A DNA stretch of 64,000 bases from Streptomyces alanosinicus (GTDB lineage Bacteria > Actinomycetota > Actinomycetes > Streptomycetales > Streptomycetaceae). Under the pieces are notes generated by a model that did not search any database, was not told the origin of the DNA, and saw nothing but the letters and a program-made list of their open reading frames with translations. Where the stretch lies: NCBI RefSeq assembly GCF_014650595.1, contig NZ_BMVG01000006.1, forward strand, positions 372,001 through 436,000. Reading direction: 5' to 3'. Of this stretch, positions 32,931 through 40,940 are shown piece after piece (positions within the stretch are counted from its first letter, which is position 1; each line of letters starts with the position of its first letter). The position numbers and the translations under genes were made by a program.

Positions 32931-33719
32931 TCAGCCTGCAGTCGGCGCAGGACTCGCCCCCGCCGAAGCACCAGCACCGCCCCCGCCCCCAGCGAGCCCG
33001 TTGATGTCCACGGGAGTCGACGTCGGATTCGGCGGCGGTGTCAGTACCACCTCCGGCTGGCCCGCCGCCGGCGGCGGCGGTGTCAGGTCGGAGTCCGGCA
33101 GCTTCGGCGGAGTCGTCTGCTGGAAGATGGTCTGGTCGAAGTCGACCAGACCGGTCTTCTCCATCACCGTCATATGGTCCAGCACCGTGTCGTTGGCCTG
33201 GTCGGCGAGCGCCCGCACCAGCGAGTTCTTGGTGGTGGACCGGATCTTCGAGATCGTGTTGAAGATCGAGCCGTGCGTCATGCGCAGGATGTTGGCGAAG
33301 TCGCTGTCGAACTTCTTGCCGGTGTCCGCCTTCAACTGGCTGACAAACCCCTGCTGTTGGGGACTCGGCAGGTCGGGCAGCGTGATGTTCAGCATCGGCG
33401 CGATCTTGCGGCAGGTGGTGTCCAGCGCCGCGTGCCCGTCGACCAGGTGCTTGCTGGCCGTGATGACCCCCGGCGTGGTGCCCTTCTGCAGCCCGATCTG
33501 CCCCACCGGGTACTCCCACAGGCCGGCGGCGCGCACCTTCACCACGAAGTCCCGGTCCTGCTCGGTGAGCGGCCCCCACTGGGTGTTCGCGATGACGCGG
33601 TCCTGTGCGGTGGTGACCTTGTTCAGACCGAGCATGCTCGGGTAGGCCAGTGCCGCGAGGGTCACGGCCATCGCACCGCCCACGAAGAGAGTTCCCGTCG
33701 CGTTCCGCGAAAAGCGCAC
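32931..33719 (-). CDS. DUF4142-domain secreted/membrane-anchored protein
   Basis: The 262-residue protein has an N-terminal signal-anchor (about 1-28: FSRNATGTLFVGGAMAVTLAALAYP), a helical DUF4142/ferritin-like domain (about 40-195: TEQDRDFVVKVRAAGLWEYPVGQIGLQKG through LDHMTVMEKTGLVDF), and a disordered Pro/Gly/Ala tail. DUF4142 proteins are extracytoplasmic, of unknown function and often stress-linked. GTG at 33719 is chosen with AGGAGG 5 bases upstream. It is divergent from the oxygenase-like gene, with a 162-bp gap. Confidence 0.85.
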   Translation of the reverse strand: MRFSRNATGTLFVGGAMAVTLAALAYPSMLGLNKVTTAQDRVIANTQWGPLTEQDRDFVVKVRAAGLWEYPVGQIGLQKGTTPGVITASKHLVDGHAALDTTCRKIAPMLNITLPDLPSPQQQGFVSQLKADTGKKFDSDFANILRMTHGSIFNTISKIRSTTKNSLVRALADQANDTVLDHMTVMEKTGLVDFDQTIFQQTTPPKLPDSDLTPPPPAAGQPEVVLTPPPNPTSTPVDINGLAGGGGGAGASAGASPAPTAG

Positions 33720-33881
33720 CGTGCCTCCTGCCCGGTCGTGGAGCCGCCCGCATGACGGCGCGGGGCGGTTCGGACACACAGCAGTACGGATGCGGAAGAC
33801 GTTCGTATCTGTGCGGGAGGTAAAGAAGAGTTGACCATTCTTCGGGAGAGTCGAGGGGAAACGCTGCCCTAGATTCGCGAC

Positions 33882-34568
33882 ATGCCCCCACAGCCGCCCC
33901 CCAGGATGCCCGCCGCGCTGCCCGTCCTGCCCTACCGCAAGCCCACCAAGGGCCGCGACTACTGGGTCTTCGACGACGCCCTGCCCGAGGCCGACGCCGT
34001 ACGGGAGCGGTGTCTGGCGAAGGACGACTGGGTCGAGGGGTACCCGTACACCTCGGAGACCTGGCCCGGGCTGCGGGCCATGCCCGGACTGGAGCCGGGG
34101 GAACTCGCCGTCATCGAGGGGCTGGTGAAGCAGGCCACCGGCGTCAGGAAGCTGTGGGTGCAGCAGGCGCCCGGCGGCGGCACCCTGAACCACAACTGCG
34201 TCCAGGTGGTCGGCGAGGGCGAGAGCGAGCCGCGCCCGCACACAGACTCCCGCGCCCTGTGCCGGTACGCGGCCGTGCTCTACCTCAACCCCAACGTCCC
34301 CAAGAACTGCGGCACCGCCTTCTACCGGCAGTCGCTGCCCGGCGGCCGGCTCGGCGGCAACATCGTCCAGGCTCCGCACAACAACCTGGTCGAGGCCCTG
34401 GGCACCCGGTTCGTGCCGGGCGATCACTTCGAGGAGGACGTCCGCGTCCCCCACAAGTACAACCGCCTCCTCCTCTACAACGCCAACCTCGTGCACAGCG
34501 CGACGGACTACTTCGGCAAGACGCTGGAGGAGAAGCGGATGACGGCGGTCTTCTTCTGGATGGCCTGA
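33882..34568 (+). CDS. 2OG-Fe(II) oxygenase-like protein (DUF6445-type)
   Basis: The 228-residue protein follows a double-stranded beta-helix pattern with PRPHTDSRALCRYAAVLYLNPN (His-x-Asp, residues about 119-121), GTAFYRQ, then LLLYNANLVHSATDYFG (distal His) and KRMTAVFFW, where the Arg could hold 2-oxoglutarate. This H-x-D...H...R order is that of non-haem iron dioxygenases. I assign it to the DUF6445-like group with moderate certainty; the substrate is unknown. The ATG has no clear Shine-Dalgarno, and a -10-like TAGATT lies 6 bases upstream, so the mRNA may be leaderless. Confidence 0.7.
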   Translation: MPPQPPPRMPAALPVLPYRKPTKGRDYWVFDDALPEADAVRERCLAKDDWVEGYPYTSETWPGLRAMPGLEPGELAVIEGLVKQATGVRKLWVQQAPGGGTLNHNCVQVVGEGESEPRPHTDSRALCRYAAVLYLNPNVPKNCGTAFYRQSLPGGRLGGNIVQAPHNNLVEALGTRFVPGDHFEEDVRVPHKYNRLLLYNANLVHSATDYFGKTLEEKRMTAVFFWMA

Positions 34569-34628
34569 GTTCTGGACGGTCCGAGTCCTGGCCGGCCTGA
34601 GCCCGCCGGCCGCCTCGGCGGACGTACG

Positions 34629-34973
34629 TCAGAGGAGGAGCAGCAGCGTGGCGACGGCGGTGCAGCCGGCGCACGCGGCGAGTGCGACGCCGAGGCAGCG
34701 TCGCCGCAGCTCCCGGTAGCGGCCCTCGTACTCGGCGCGCAGCGACCCGCACCGGGCCGCGACCCGCTCCAGATCCGTACGGGCCCGGCGCAGGCTGTCG
34801 GCGACATAGCGCCGCTCGACGTCCTCGCGCTGCGCGCTGGTCAGCCACTCCATGGGCGCGGCGAACTCCCGGGCACGCTGCTCGGCCTCGGCGATCCGGG
34901 CCTGCCAGAGGAGGTATCCCTCCACCTCGTTGCCGAGCACGCCGTCGGCTCCCCGCGGCGGCGGACCGTTCAC
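34629..34973 (-). CDS. Small coiled-coil tail-anchored protein coupled to ctaD
   Basis: The 114-residue protein has a long charged helical region (about 15-90: LLWQARIAEAEQRAREF...RRYVADSLRRARTDLERV) and one C-terminal membrane helix (LGVALAACAGCTAVATLLLLL). The GTG start overlaps the ctaD stop (GTGA), so translation is coupled to ctaD. No family is recognised; context suggests an assembly or stability partner of this oxidase subunit. Confidence 0.7.
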   Translation of the reverse strand: MNGPPPRGADGVLGNEVEGYLLWQARIAEAEQRAREFAAPMEWLTSAQREDVERRYVADSLRRARTDLERVAARCGSLRAEYEGRYRELRRRCLGVALAACAGCTAVATLLLLL

Positions 34974-36688
34974 TCCTGCCCTCGGTCGGTCCGTGCCGGG
35001 ACGTGGACCTCCTGCTCCAGCATCGCGATGTCCGGGTGGTGCAGGTCGAACGCCGGGGATTCGCTGCGAACGCGGGGGAGGGTGAGGAAGTTGTGGCGCG
35101 GCGGCGGGCAGGAGGTCGCCCACTCCAGGGAACGGCCGTAGCCCCACGGGTCGTCGACGTTGACCGGCTTGCCGTACTTGGCCGTCTTCCACACGTTGTA
35201 GAGGAACGGCAGCATCGACAGGCCGAGCAGGAACGAACCGACGGTCGAGACCGTGTTCAGGGCGGTGAAGCCGTCGGCGGCCAGATAGTCGGCGTAGCGG
35301 CGCGGCATGCCCTCGGCGCCCAGCCAGTGCTGGACGAGGAAGGTGGTGTGGAAGCCGAGGAACAGCGTCCAGAAGGTGAGCTTGCCGAGGCGCTCGTCGA
35401 GCATCTTGCCGGTCCACTTGGGCCACCAGAAGTGGAATCCCGCGAACATCGCGAAGACGACCGTGCCGAAGACGACGTAGTGGAAGTGGGCCACCACGAA
35501 GTACGAGTCGGAGATGTGGAAGTCCATCGGCGGCGAGGCCAGGATGACCCCGGTCAGTCCGCCGAAGAGGAACGTCACGAGGAAGCCCGCGGCCCACAGC
35601 ATCGGCGTCTCGAAGGACAGACTGCCCTTCCACATCGTGCCGATCCAGTTGAAGAACTTCACCCCGGTCGGGACGGCGATCAGGAACGTCATGAAGGCGA
35701 AGAACGGCAGCAGCACACCGCCGGTGACGTACATATGGTGCGCCCACACGGTGATGGACAGTCCGGCGATGGAGATCGTCGCGGCGATCAGGCCCATGTA
35801 GCCGAACATCGGCTTGCGGGAGAACACCGGGATGATCTCCGAGACGATGCCGAAGAACGGCAGCGCGATGATGTACACCTCCGGATGGCCGAAGAACCAG
35901 AAGAGGTGTTGCCACAGCAGGGATCCGCCGTTGGCCGCGTCGAAGACATGGGCGCCGAACTGGCGGTCCGCCTCCAGCGCGAACAGCGCGGCGGCCAGCA
36001 CCGGGAAGGCCAGCAGGACCAGCACACCGGTCAGCAGCACGTTCCACACGAAGATCGGCATGCGGAACATGGTCATGCCCGGGGCGCGCATACAGATGAT
36101 CGTGGTGATGAAGTTGACCGAGCCGAGGATGGTGCCGAAGCCGGAGAAGGCCAGCCCCATGATCCACAGGTCACCGCCCGGACCCGGTGAGCGGACCGCG
36201 TCCGTCAGCGGGGAGTAGGCGAACCAGCCGAAGTCGGCGGCGCCGTCCGGGGTGAGGAAGCCGCCCACGGCGATGAGCGAGCCGAACAGGTAGAGCCAGT
36301 AGGCGAACATGTTCAGCCGCGGGAACGCCACGTCGGGCGCGCCGATCTGCAGCGGCATGATCCAGTTCGTGAAGCCGGCGAACAGCGGCGTCGCGAACAT
36401 CAGCAGCATGACCGTGCCGTGCATCGTGAACGCCTGGTTGAACTGCTCGTTCGAGACGATCTGCAGTCCCGGCCGGGCCAGCTCGGCGCGCATGATCAGC
36501 GCCAGTACGCCGCCGACCAGGAAGAACGCGAAGGACGTCGCGAGATACAGGGTGCCGATCGTCTTGTGGTCGGTGGTCGTCAGCCACTTCACCACCACAC
36601 TGCCGGGCTGCCTGCCCCTGACCGGCACCTCGCTCTCGTACGAGTCCTCGGGCGCGGCGGCACCATGCGGTTCGTTGAGGATGCTCAC
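34970..36688 (-). CDS. ctaD: Cytochrome c oxidase subunit I (aa3-type), orphan copy
   Basis: The 572-residue protein has 12 membrane helices of haem-copper oxidases. Diagnostic segments include FTMHGTVMLLMF (low-spin haem His), HPEVYIIALPFFG (CuB His and the cross-linked Tyr, D/K-channel region), ITVWAHHMYVTGG (CuB His pair) and VVAHFHYVVFGTV (haem a3 and a His). It is the catalytic subunit reducing O2 to water and pumping protons. No genes for subunits II, III or IV, nor for the bc1 complex, are adjacent, unlike the main actinobacterial cluster, so this is probably a second copy. GTG at 36688 has AAGGA upstream; the coupled small membrane protein follows. Confidence 0.95.
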   Translation of the reverse strand: MSILNEPHGAAAPEDSYESEVPVRGRQPGSVVVKWLTTTDHKTIGTLYLATSFAFFLVGGVLALIMRAELARPGLQIVSNEQFNQAFTMHGTVMLLMFATPLFAGFTNWIMPLQIGAPDVAFPRLNMFAYWLYLFGSLIAVGGFLTPDGAADFGWFAYSPLTDAVRSPGPGGDLWIMGLAFSGFGTILGSVNFITTIICMRAPGMTMFRMPIFVWNVLLTGVLVLLAFPVLAAALFALEADRQFGAHVFDAANGGSLLWQHLFWFFGHPEVYIIALPFFGIVSEIIPVFSRKPMFGYMGLIAATISIAGLSITVWAHHMYVTGGVLLPFFAFMTFLIAVPTGVKFFNWIGTMWKGSLSFETPMLWAAGFLVTFLFGGLTGVILASPPMDFHISDSYFVVAHFHYVVFGTVVFAMFAGFHFWWPKWTGKMLDERLGKLTFWTLFLGFHTTFLVQHWLGAEGMPRRYADYLAADGFTALNTVSTVGSFLLGLSMLPFLYNVWKTAKYGKPVNVDDPWGYGRSLEWATSCPPPRHNFLTLPRVRSESPAFDLHHPDIAMLEQEVHVPARTDRGQE

Positions 36689-36827
36689 ACATGCATCCTT
36701 GCTGCGGGACGGCGTACGCGAAGCCCCGAGCGGCCAAGGCACGGCCGATCGCATGACGGATGCACACGGATGGCGCAAGCGCGGTCGCCCCTGGTGGCCT
36801 GCGGCTTTCGTACGACAGGATGGGGCG

Positions 36828-37535
36828 GTGACCGAAGAGGAAGACATAGCTCAGTCCGCCGCCCGGACGCTCGCGTACCAGCCGGTTCAGGTGACCGGGT
36901 GGCTGGCCGCGGGGGGACTGCTGCTCGCGGGGCTCGCCTGGCTCGCACGCGGCGTGTGGGAGATCCGGCTCGCCGTCGCCGGGGAGCCGGCCGCCGGGCC
37001 GCCCGACCAGGGCGACGGGGTGCACCGGCCGCTCAACTCGCTTGAGGACTCGTACCACTTGGTGTCGTCCGCGGGCGGTGTGCTGGTCTTTCTCTGCGCC
37101 ATGCTCTTTCTGTCCTGGCTGTTCCGGCTGCGGGACAACGCGCGGGTGCTGTCGGGGGACGCGCCGAAGTACGCGGGGATCTGGGTGTTCGCCGGGTGGT
37201 TCGTGCCGGTGGTCAACCTGTGGTTCCCGCGGGGGATCGTCGTCGATGCCTTCCGCGGCAGCGTGCCCGGCGGCAGGCTGCCCACCTCTGTCAATGTGTG
37301 GTGGGGGCTGTGGCTGGTCGGGATGCTCACCGGGGTGGGGATCGTCTACCGCGACTCCACGGACCAGATCATCGAGCGCGCCTACACCGAGGGGTGGCAG
37401 CTCCAGCTGTCCGACGCCTTCGTCATCGCGGCCGCGGTCGCCGGCGCCATCGCCGTCCGCGCCGTCACCACCGCCCAGGTGGCGCGGATCCGCGGCCTGC
37501 AGGAGGCCGACACGCGGATGGCCGAGTCGGTCTAG
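36828..37535 (+). CDS. DUF4328-domain membrane protein
   Basis: The 235-residue protein has four predicted membrane helices (about 22-42, 73-93, 115-135 with GIWVFAGWFVPVVNLWFPRGIV, and 150-168) plus a C-terminal one (about 195-212). The segment WVFAGWFVPVVNLWFPR is characteristic of DUF4328. Function is unknown. GTG at 36828 lies after AGGATGGGGCG. It is divergent from ctaD, with a 139-bp gap. Confidence 0.85.
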   Translation: MTEEEDIAQSAARTLAYQPVQVTGWLAAGGLLLAGLAWLARGVWEIRLAVAGEPAAGPPDQGDGVHRPLNSLEDSYHLVSSAGGVLVFLCAMLFLSWLFRLRDNARVLSGDAPKYAGIWVFAGWFVPVVNLWFPRGIVVDAFRGSVPGGRLPTSVNVWWGLWLVGMLTGVGIVYRDSTDQIIERAYTEGWQLQLSDAFVIAAAVAGAIAVRAVTTAQVARIRGLQEADTRMAESV

Positions 37536-37588
37536 CCGCCGAGCCGCCGAGCCGCCGAGCCGCCGAGCCGCCGAGCCGCTGAGCCGGT
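37535..37588. repeat. Tandem 9-bp repeat CCGCCGAGC
   Basis: About six copies of a 9-mer (GCCGCCGAG) run directly from the DUF4328 stop codon, the last ones degenerate (GCCGCTGAG, GCCGGTGTG). They fill half of the 118-bp gap before the SDR gene and probably arose by slippage. Confidence 0.8.
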
Positions 37589-37653
37589 GTGCCGCTGAGC
37601 CGGTATGGAGTGGGCCGGTGTGGCGTGGGCCGGTGTGCGGTACGGATGGCGGC

Positions 37654-38319
37654 ATGAGCGCTTTCGCCATTGTGGGTGCCGGACCGGGGCTCGGGGCCGC
37701 CGTCGCGCGGCGGTTCGGGCGGGAGGGCTTCGCGGTCGCCCTCTTCGCCCGGGACGCGGGACGGCTCGACGCGCTGGTGGCGGACCTCGGCGGAAGCGGG
37801 ATCAGGGCCCAGGGGTTCGTCGCGGATGTGCGCCGGCCGGATGAGCTGGCCGAGGCGCTCGACCGGGCGGCGGACGAGCTGGGGACCGTCGAGGTGCTGC
37901 AGTACAGCCCCTTGCCGCACCGCGACTTCATGCGGCCCGTGCTGGAGACCGGGCACCGCGATCTGGTCGGGCCCATCGAGTTCTCCGTGTACGGGGCCGT
38001 CGCCGCCGTACGGCAGGTGCTGCCGGGGATGCGGCGGCTCGGGCGCGGCACGATCCTCTTCGTCAACGGCGGGACCGCCGCCGTACCGCACACCGACCGG
38101 GCCGGCACGTCCATCGCCTTCGCCGCGGAGAGCGCGTACGGGCATCTGCTGCACGAACGGCTCGCGGGCGAGGGCATCCATGTCGCCCAGCTGGTGATCC
38201 CGGGGGCGATCACCCCGGGACACGCGCGCAAGGACCCGGCCGCGCTGGCGGAGACACTGTGGGGGCTGCACCAGGACCGGCACGGGTTCCGGCACTTCGC
38301 GGACGATCTCGACGCCTGA
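37654..38319 (+). CDS. Atypical short-chain dehydrogenase/reductase
   Basis: The 221-residue Rossmann protein has the NAD(P)-binding GAGPGLG (about 7-13) and ADVRRPDEL near 55. Where normal SDRs have NxAG, Ser and Y-x-x-x-K, this one shows VLQYSPLP, FVNGGTAAVPHTDR, and FAAESAYGHLLHERL. Aligning the last helix, the catalytic Tyr appears to be Phe and Lys to be Ser. It therefore may bind dinucleotide without standard SDR chemistry, or use other residues. ATG at 37654 follows GGATGGCGGC. Monocistronic. Confidence 0.85.
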   Translation: MSAFAIVGAGPGLGAAVARRFGREGFAVALFARDAGRLDALVADLGGSGIRAQGFVADVRRPDELAEALDRAADELGTVEVLQYSPLPHRDFMRPVLETGHRDLVGPIEFSVYGAVAAVRQVLPGMRRLGRGTILFVNGGTAAVPHTDRAGTSIAFAAESAYGHLLHERLAGEGIHVAQLVIPGAITPGHARKDPAALAETLWGLHQDRHGFRHFADDLDA

Positions 38320-38423
38320 GCCGGGACGGTCTCCACGGCCGGGCGGTGAGTCCGGCGGGCTGACTGGGCACTGTCAACCTGCGGCGTGAGTCTTTGTGGG
38401 CCAATATGGTGACGTTGGCCGTT

Positions 38424-38451
38424 TTGCTCTCATGTGGTCCGTATTGCTCTC
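38424..38451. promoter_or_regulatory. Direct repeat TTGCTCTC upstream of the glycerol channel gene
   Basis: TTGCTCTC occurs at 38424-38431 and 38444-38451, exactly 20 bp apart (two helical turns), just ahead of the aquaglyceroporin start. It could be a binding site for an IclR/GylR-like regulator, as glycerol genes in Streptomyces are under such control; the assignment is inference. Confidence 0.4.
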
Positions 38452-38467
38452 GTCAAGGGGGCCTGGA

Positions 38468-39415
38468 ATGGTTGTCGAAATCCCCGCGATCATCAAGCCG
38501 TCCCGGTTCAGAAGCCGGGGAGGCCTGCTGGGCGAGTGCCTCGCCGAGTTCCTCGGGACCTTCGTGCTCATCTCGTTCGGCTGTGGTGTGGTCGCGATGG
38601 CGGTGGCCGCGCTGCCCGGTTCGGGCCGTGCCGCCACTCCCACCACGATCTTCCTCGCGGCCGGTGACTGGCTGCTGATCACCTGGGGCTGGGCGATGGC
38701 CGTCGCCTTCGGTGTCTACGTGGGCGGCGGAGTCAGCGGCGCCCACCTCAACCCGGCGGTCACCCTGGCGATGGCGGTGCGCCGCGGCTTCTCCTGGGCC
38801 AAGGTCCTGCCGTACTGGTTCTCGCAGGTCCTCGGCGCCTTCACCGGCGCCGCGCTGGTCTATCTCGTCTACCACGACGCGATCCACGCCTACGACGCCG
38901 CGGCACCGGGCCCCAAGGTGAACGGGCACACCAACGCCACGTTCTCCATCTTCGCGACGTTCCCCGCCGCGTACTTCCACGGCGGCGTCTGGGGTCCGCT
39001 GATCGACCAGATCGTCGGTACGGCGTTCCTGCTCATGCTGATCGCCGCGGTTCTCGACGTACGCAACCAGGGCGTGAAGTCCAACCTCGCCCCCTTGGTC
39101 GTGGGCTTCATCGTCGCCGCGATCGGCATGTCCTACGGCGCGAACGCGGGCTACGCCATCAACCCGGCCCGCGACTTCGGGCCGCGGTTCCTGACCTGGG
39201 TCGAGGGCTGGAAGAGCCTGGCGTTCCCGGGGAGCGTGTCCGGCTCGTTCAGCGGCTACTGGTGGATCCCGATCGTCGGCCCGCTGATCGGCGGCGTGGT
39301 CGGAATCATCGTCTACGACCTCTTCGTCGGCGATGTGCTGCTGCTCCGCTCGGAGCTGGTGGAGCCGTTGGAGCCGGGGGAGTCGACTCCGGTGCGGACG
39401 GTCGACGACGAGTAG
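38468..39415 (+). CDS. Aquaglyceroporin / MIP-family channel
   Basis: The 315-residue protein has six membrane helices and two NPA boxes: GVYVGGGVSGAHLNPAVTLAMA and AGYAINPARDFGPR (Asp after NPAR is typical of glycerol facilitators, GlpF type). Helix loops are long (PGPKVNGHTNATFSIFATFPAAYFHGG). The channel should pass glycerol and small polyols. ATG at 38468 follows AAGGGGGCCTGG. Unlike the usual Streptomyces operon, no glycerol kinase or dehydrogenase gene follows, so this is a stand-alone channel gene. Confidence 0.93.
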   Translation: MVVEIPAIIKPSRFRSRGGLLGECLAEFLGTFVLISFGCGVVAMAVAALPGSGRAATPTTIFLAAGDWLLITWGWAMAVAFGVYVGGGVSGAHLNPAVTLAMAVRRGFSWAKVLPYWFSQVLGAFTGAALVYLVYHDAIHAYDAAAPGPKVNGHTNATFSIFATFPAAYFHGGVWGPLIDQIVGTAFLLMLIAAVLDVRNQGVKSNLAPLVVGFIVAAIGMSYGANAGYAINPARDFGPRFLTWVEGWKSLAFPGSVSGSFSGYWWIPIVGPLIGGVVGIIVYDLFVGDVLLLRSELVEPLEPGESTPVRTVDDE

Positions 39416-39433
39416 ACACCGGCTGAGGGCCCG

Positions 39434-39823
39434 TCAGGCGCCGGGCACTTCGTGCTCTTCGCGGTGTTCTTCCTGCTCTTCCTGCTCTTCCTGCGCACAG
39501 GCGTCCGCGGCCCGGCGGGCCGTCGCCGCGATCTCCTCCAGCGCCGCCAGATGGCGGGTCAGCGCCTTGCGGCCGGTGAAGGTGAGGGCGGCCCAGGTGC
39601 GCGGGCGCTTGCCGAGATAGCCCTTGCGGATGCTGACGTAGCCCGTCTTCTCCAGTGCGGAGAGGGTCTTGCTCAGCGTGGAGTCGGAGATCTGGCAGTA
39701 GTCCCGCAGGACGGCGAACTCCGCCTCGCCGCACGCCGAGAGATAGGCGGCGAGAGCCAGCCGGGTCGGGTGGTGGAGTTCGCGGTCGAGAGCGGGCGGC
39801 GTGCCGCCGGTGGGGCTGGTCAT
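39434..39823 (-). CDS. Winged-helix transcriptional regulator
   Basis: The 129-residue protein has a winged-helix domain (about 12-95): HHPTRLALAAYLSACGEAEFAVLRDYCQISDSTLSKTLSALEKTGYV. This is the pattern of the MarR/ArsR-like HTH_27 group often paired with a membrane protein. The C-terminal tail is very acidic (AQEEQEEQEEHREEHE). It starts at ATG overlapping the upstream stop (ATGA), so it is translated with the membrane protein gene. It most likely represses its own operon through the TACTT-N11-AAGTA site. Confidence 0.85.
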   Translation of the reverse strand: MTSPTGGTPPALDRELHHPTRLALAAYLSACGEAEFAVLRDYCQISDSTLSKTLSALEKTGYVSIRKGYLGKRPRTWAALTFTGRKALTRHLAALEEIAATARRAADACAQEEQEEQEEHREEHEVPGA

Positions 39824-40278
39824 GAGGTACGGGCCTGCCGGTTCGCACGCAGGATGTAGTCCCCGCCGCAGGCCACACCGAAGGCGACGAGCCAGCCGGT
39901 CGTGCCGTACAGGAGCGCGCCGGCTATGCCGATGGCCAGCGGGATGAAGGGCACCACCCAGGCCCGCCAGCCCGGCCGGCCGTCGCCCCGGTTGAACCAG
40001 CGGGTCACCCCGCCGTGGTGCGCGCCGAGCCACAGCAGCACGAAGAAGCCGGTCAGGCTCACCAGGGCGACGCCCACCAGCCATATCCCCCATCGTGGCT
40101 CCCGGTCGGCGAGCCCCAGGGCGATGAACCCGACGGCAAAGGTCAGCCCCTGCCCGATGCCGTAACCGCGGGGCCGGCCGCGCTCGCCGGCCTTGCGCGC
40201 CGCGACCCGCGCGGCGCAGGCGGCGGCGAGCGCGCTCCGCGCCTCCCGGGCGTCGATCGGTTCCCCCGTGCTGTCCAT
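39820..40278 (-). CDS. Four-helix membrane protein coupled to a regulator
   Basis: The 152-residue protein has a basic cytoplasmic N-terminus (about 1-42) and four predicted membrane helices (GQGLTFAVGFIALGLA, IWLVGVALVSLTGFFVLLWLG, AWVVPFIPLAIGIAGALLYG and GWLVAFGVACGGDYIL). Family not recognised with certainty; such proteins commonly pair with PadR/MarR-like regulators. ATG at 40278 has GGAGG 8 bases upstream. First gene of a two-gene operon. Confidence 0.8.
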   Translation of the reverse strand: MDSTGEPIDAREARSALAAACAARVAARKAGERGRPRGYGIGQGLTFAVGFIALGLADREPRWGIWLVGVALVSLTGFFVLLWLGAHHGGVTRWFNRGDGRPGWRAWVVPFIPLAIGIAGALLYGTTGWLVAFGVACGGDYILRANRQARTS

Positions 40279-40347
40279 ATGTGTACCTCCGGTGCGGGGA
40301 GGGGCGGTTGGTCGTCCGCCCCTCGTACATACCTTCAGCATGGACAG

Positions 40348-40368
40348 TACTTTCCAAGAATGCAAGTA
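40348..40368. promoter_or_regulatory. TACTT-N11-AAGTA operator-like inverted repeat
   Basis: The inverted repeat overlaps a minus-strand promoter-like pair TTGCAT...CATGCT in a locally AT-rich segment, 70-90 bp upstream of the membrane-protein/regulator operon. It is a good candidate for autoregulation by the winged-helix protein. Confidence 0.5.
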
Positions 40369-40383
40369 TTTTCGAGCAGGCTG

Positions 40384-40686
40384 TCAGTCCTTGCGGCAGA
40401 CGATGGTGGTCGGGGTCGAGTTGCGGCAGGTGAGCCCGCTGCCAGGGCCGATGAGCCGGGACAGGCGCGGTGCGATGTCCCGCTCGCAGGACACGTCCTG
40501 GCGGTCCTCGGGATCGGAGTTCACCTCCTGGCAGACCCGGCCGATGACGTCGCTGCTGTCGACCCTCGGCCCGGGCGGCGGAGCGTCCGCGAAAGCCACC
40601 GGGGCGAGCGGCCCCAGACCGAGCACGGGCACGGCGAGCAGCGCTGCGACCTGGGCACGGCTGGGCCTCAGAATCCCTCGCGACAT
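40384..40686 (-). CDS. Small secreted cysteine-containing protein
   Basis: The 100-residue protein has a signal peptide (about 1-34, RPSRAQVAALLAVPVLGLGPLAPVAFA then DA). The 66-residue mature part has four cysteines (GRVCQEV, VSCERD, LTCRNS and IVCRKD), enough for two disulfides. ATG at 40686 with AAAGGA 6 bases upstream. No family recognised; a possible small extracellular effector or inhibitor. Confidence 0.75.
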   Translation of the reverse strand: MSRGILRPSRAQVAALLAVPVLGLGPLAPVAFADAPPPGPRVDSSDVIGRVCQEVNSDPEDRQDVSCERDIAPRLSRLIGPGSGLTCRNSTPTTIVCRKD

Positions 40687-40940
40687 GACTGTCCTTTCGA
40701 CTGGTTCATCCGACTTCGTCATCCGCCCGATCCAGGCGAACGTCATACGAAACAACGTCATGATCAAGGGCAGCGCGGCGACGCGGGGGCGGACACGCGT
40801 GGTGCGTTCGCGTGAACTGGCGCTCACGGGGGGCAGTTCGGCCGGTCCGGAGAGGAGCCAAGGGCCCCCTACAACCGGGCCGCCCGCGCCAGTACCGTGA
40901 CTTGCTCACGTGGTGGGGACATGGACCTCGGGGGCTCCCT

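Noticed and set aside
37535..37588. CRISPR-like repeat
   Set aside because: The units are 9 bp in tandem with no spacers, and there are no cas genes in the window.
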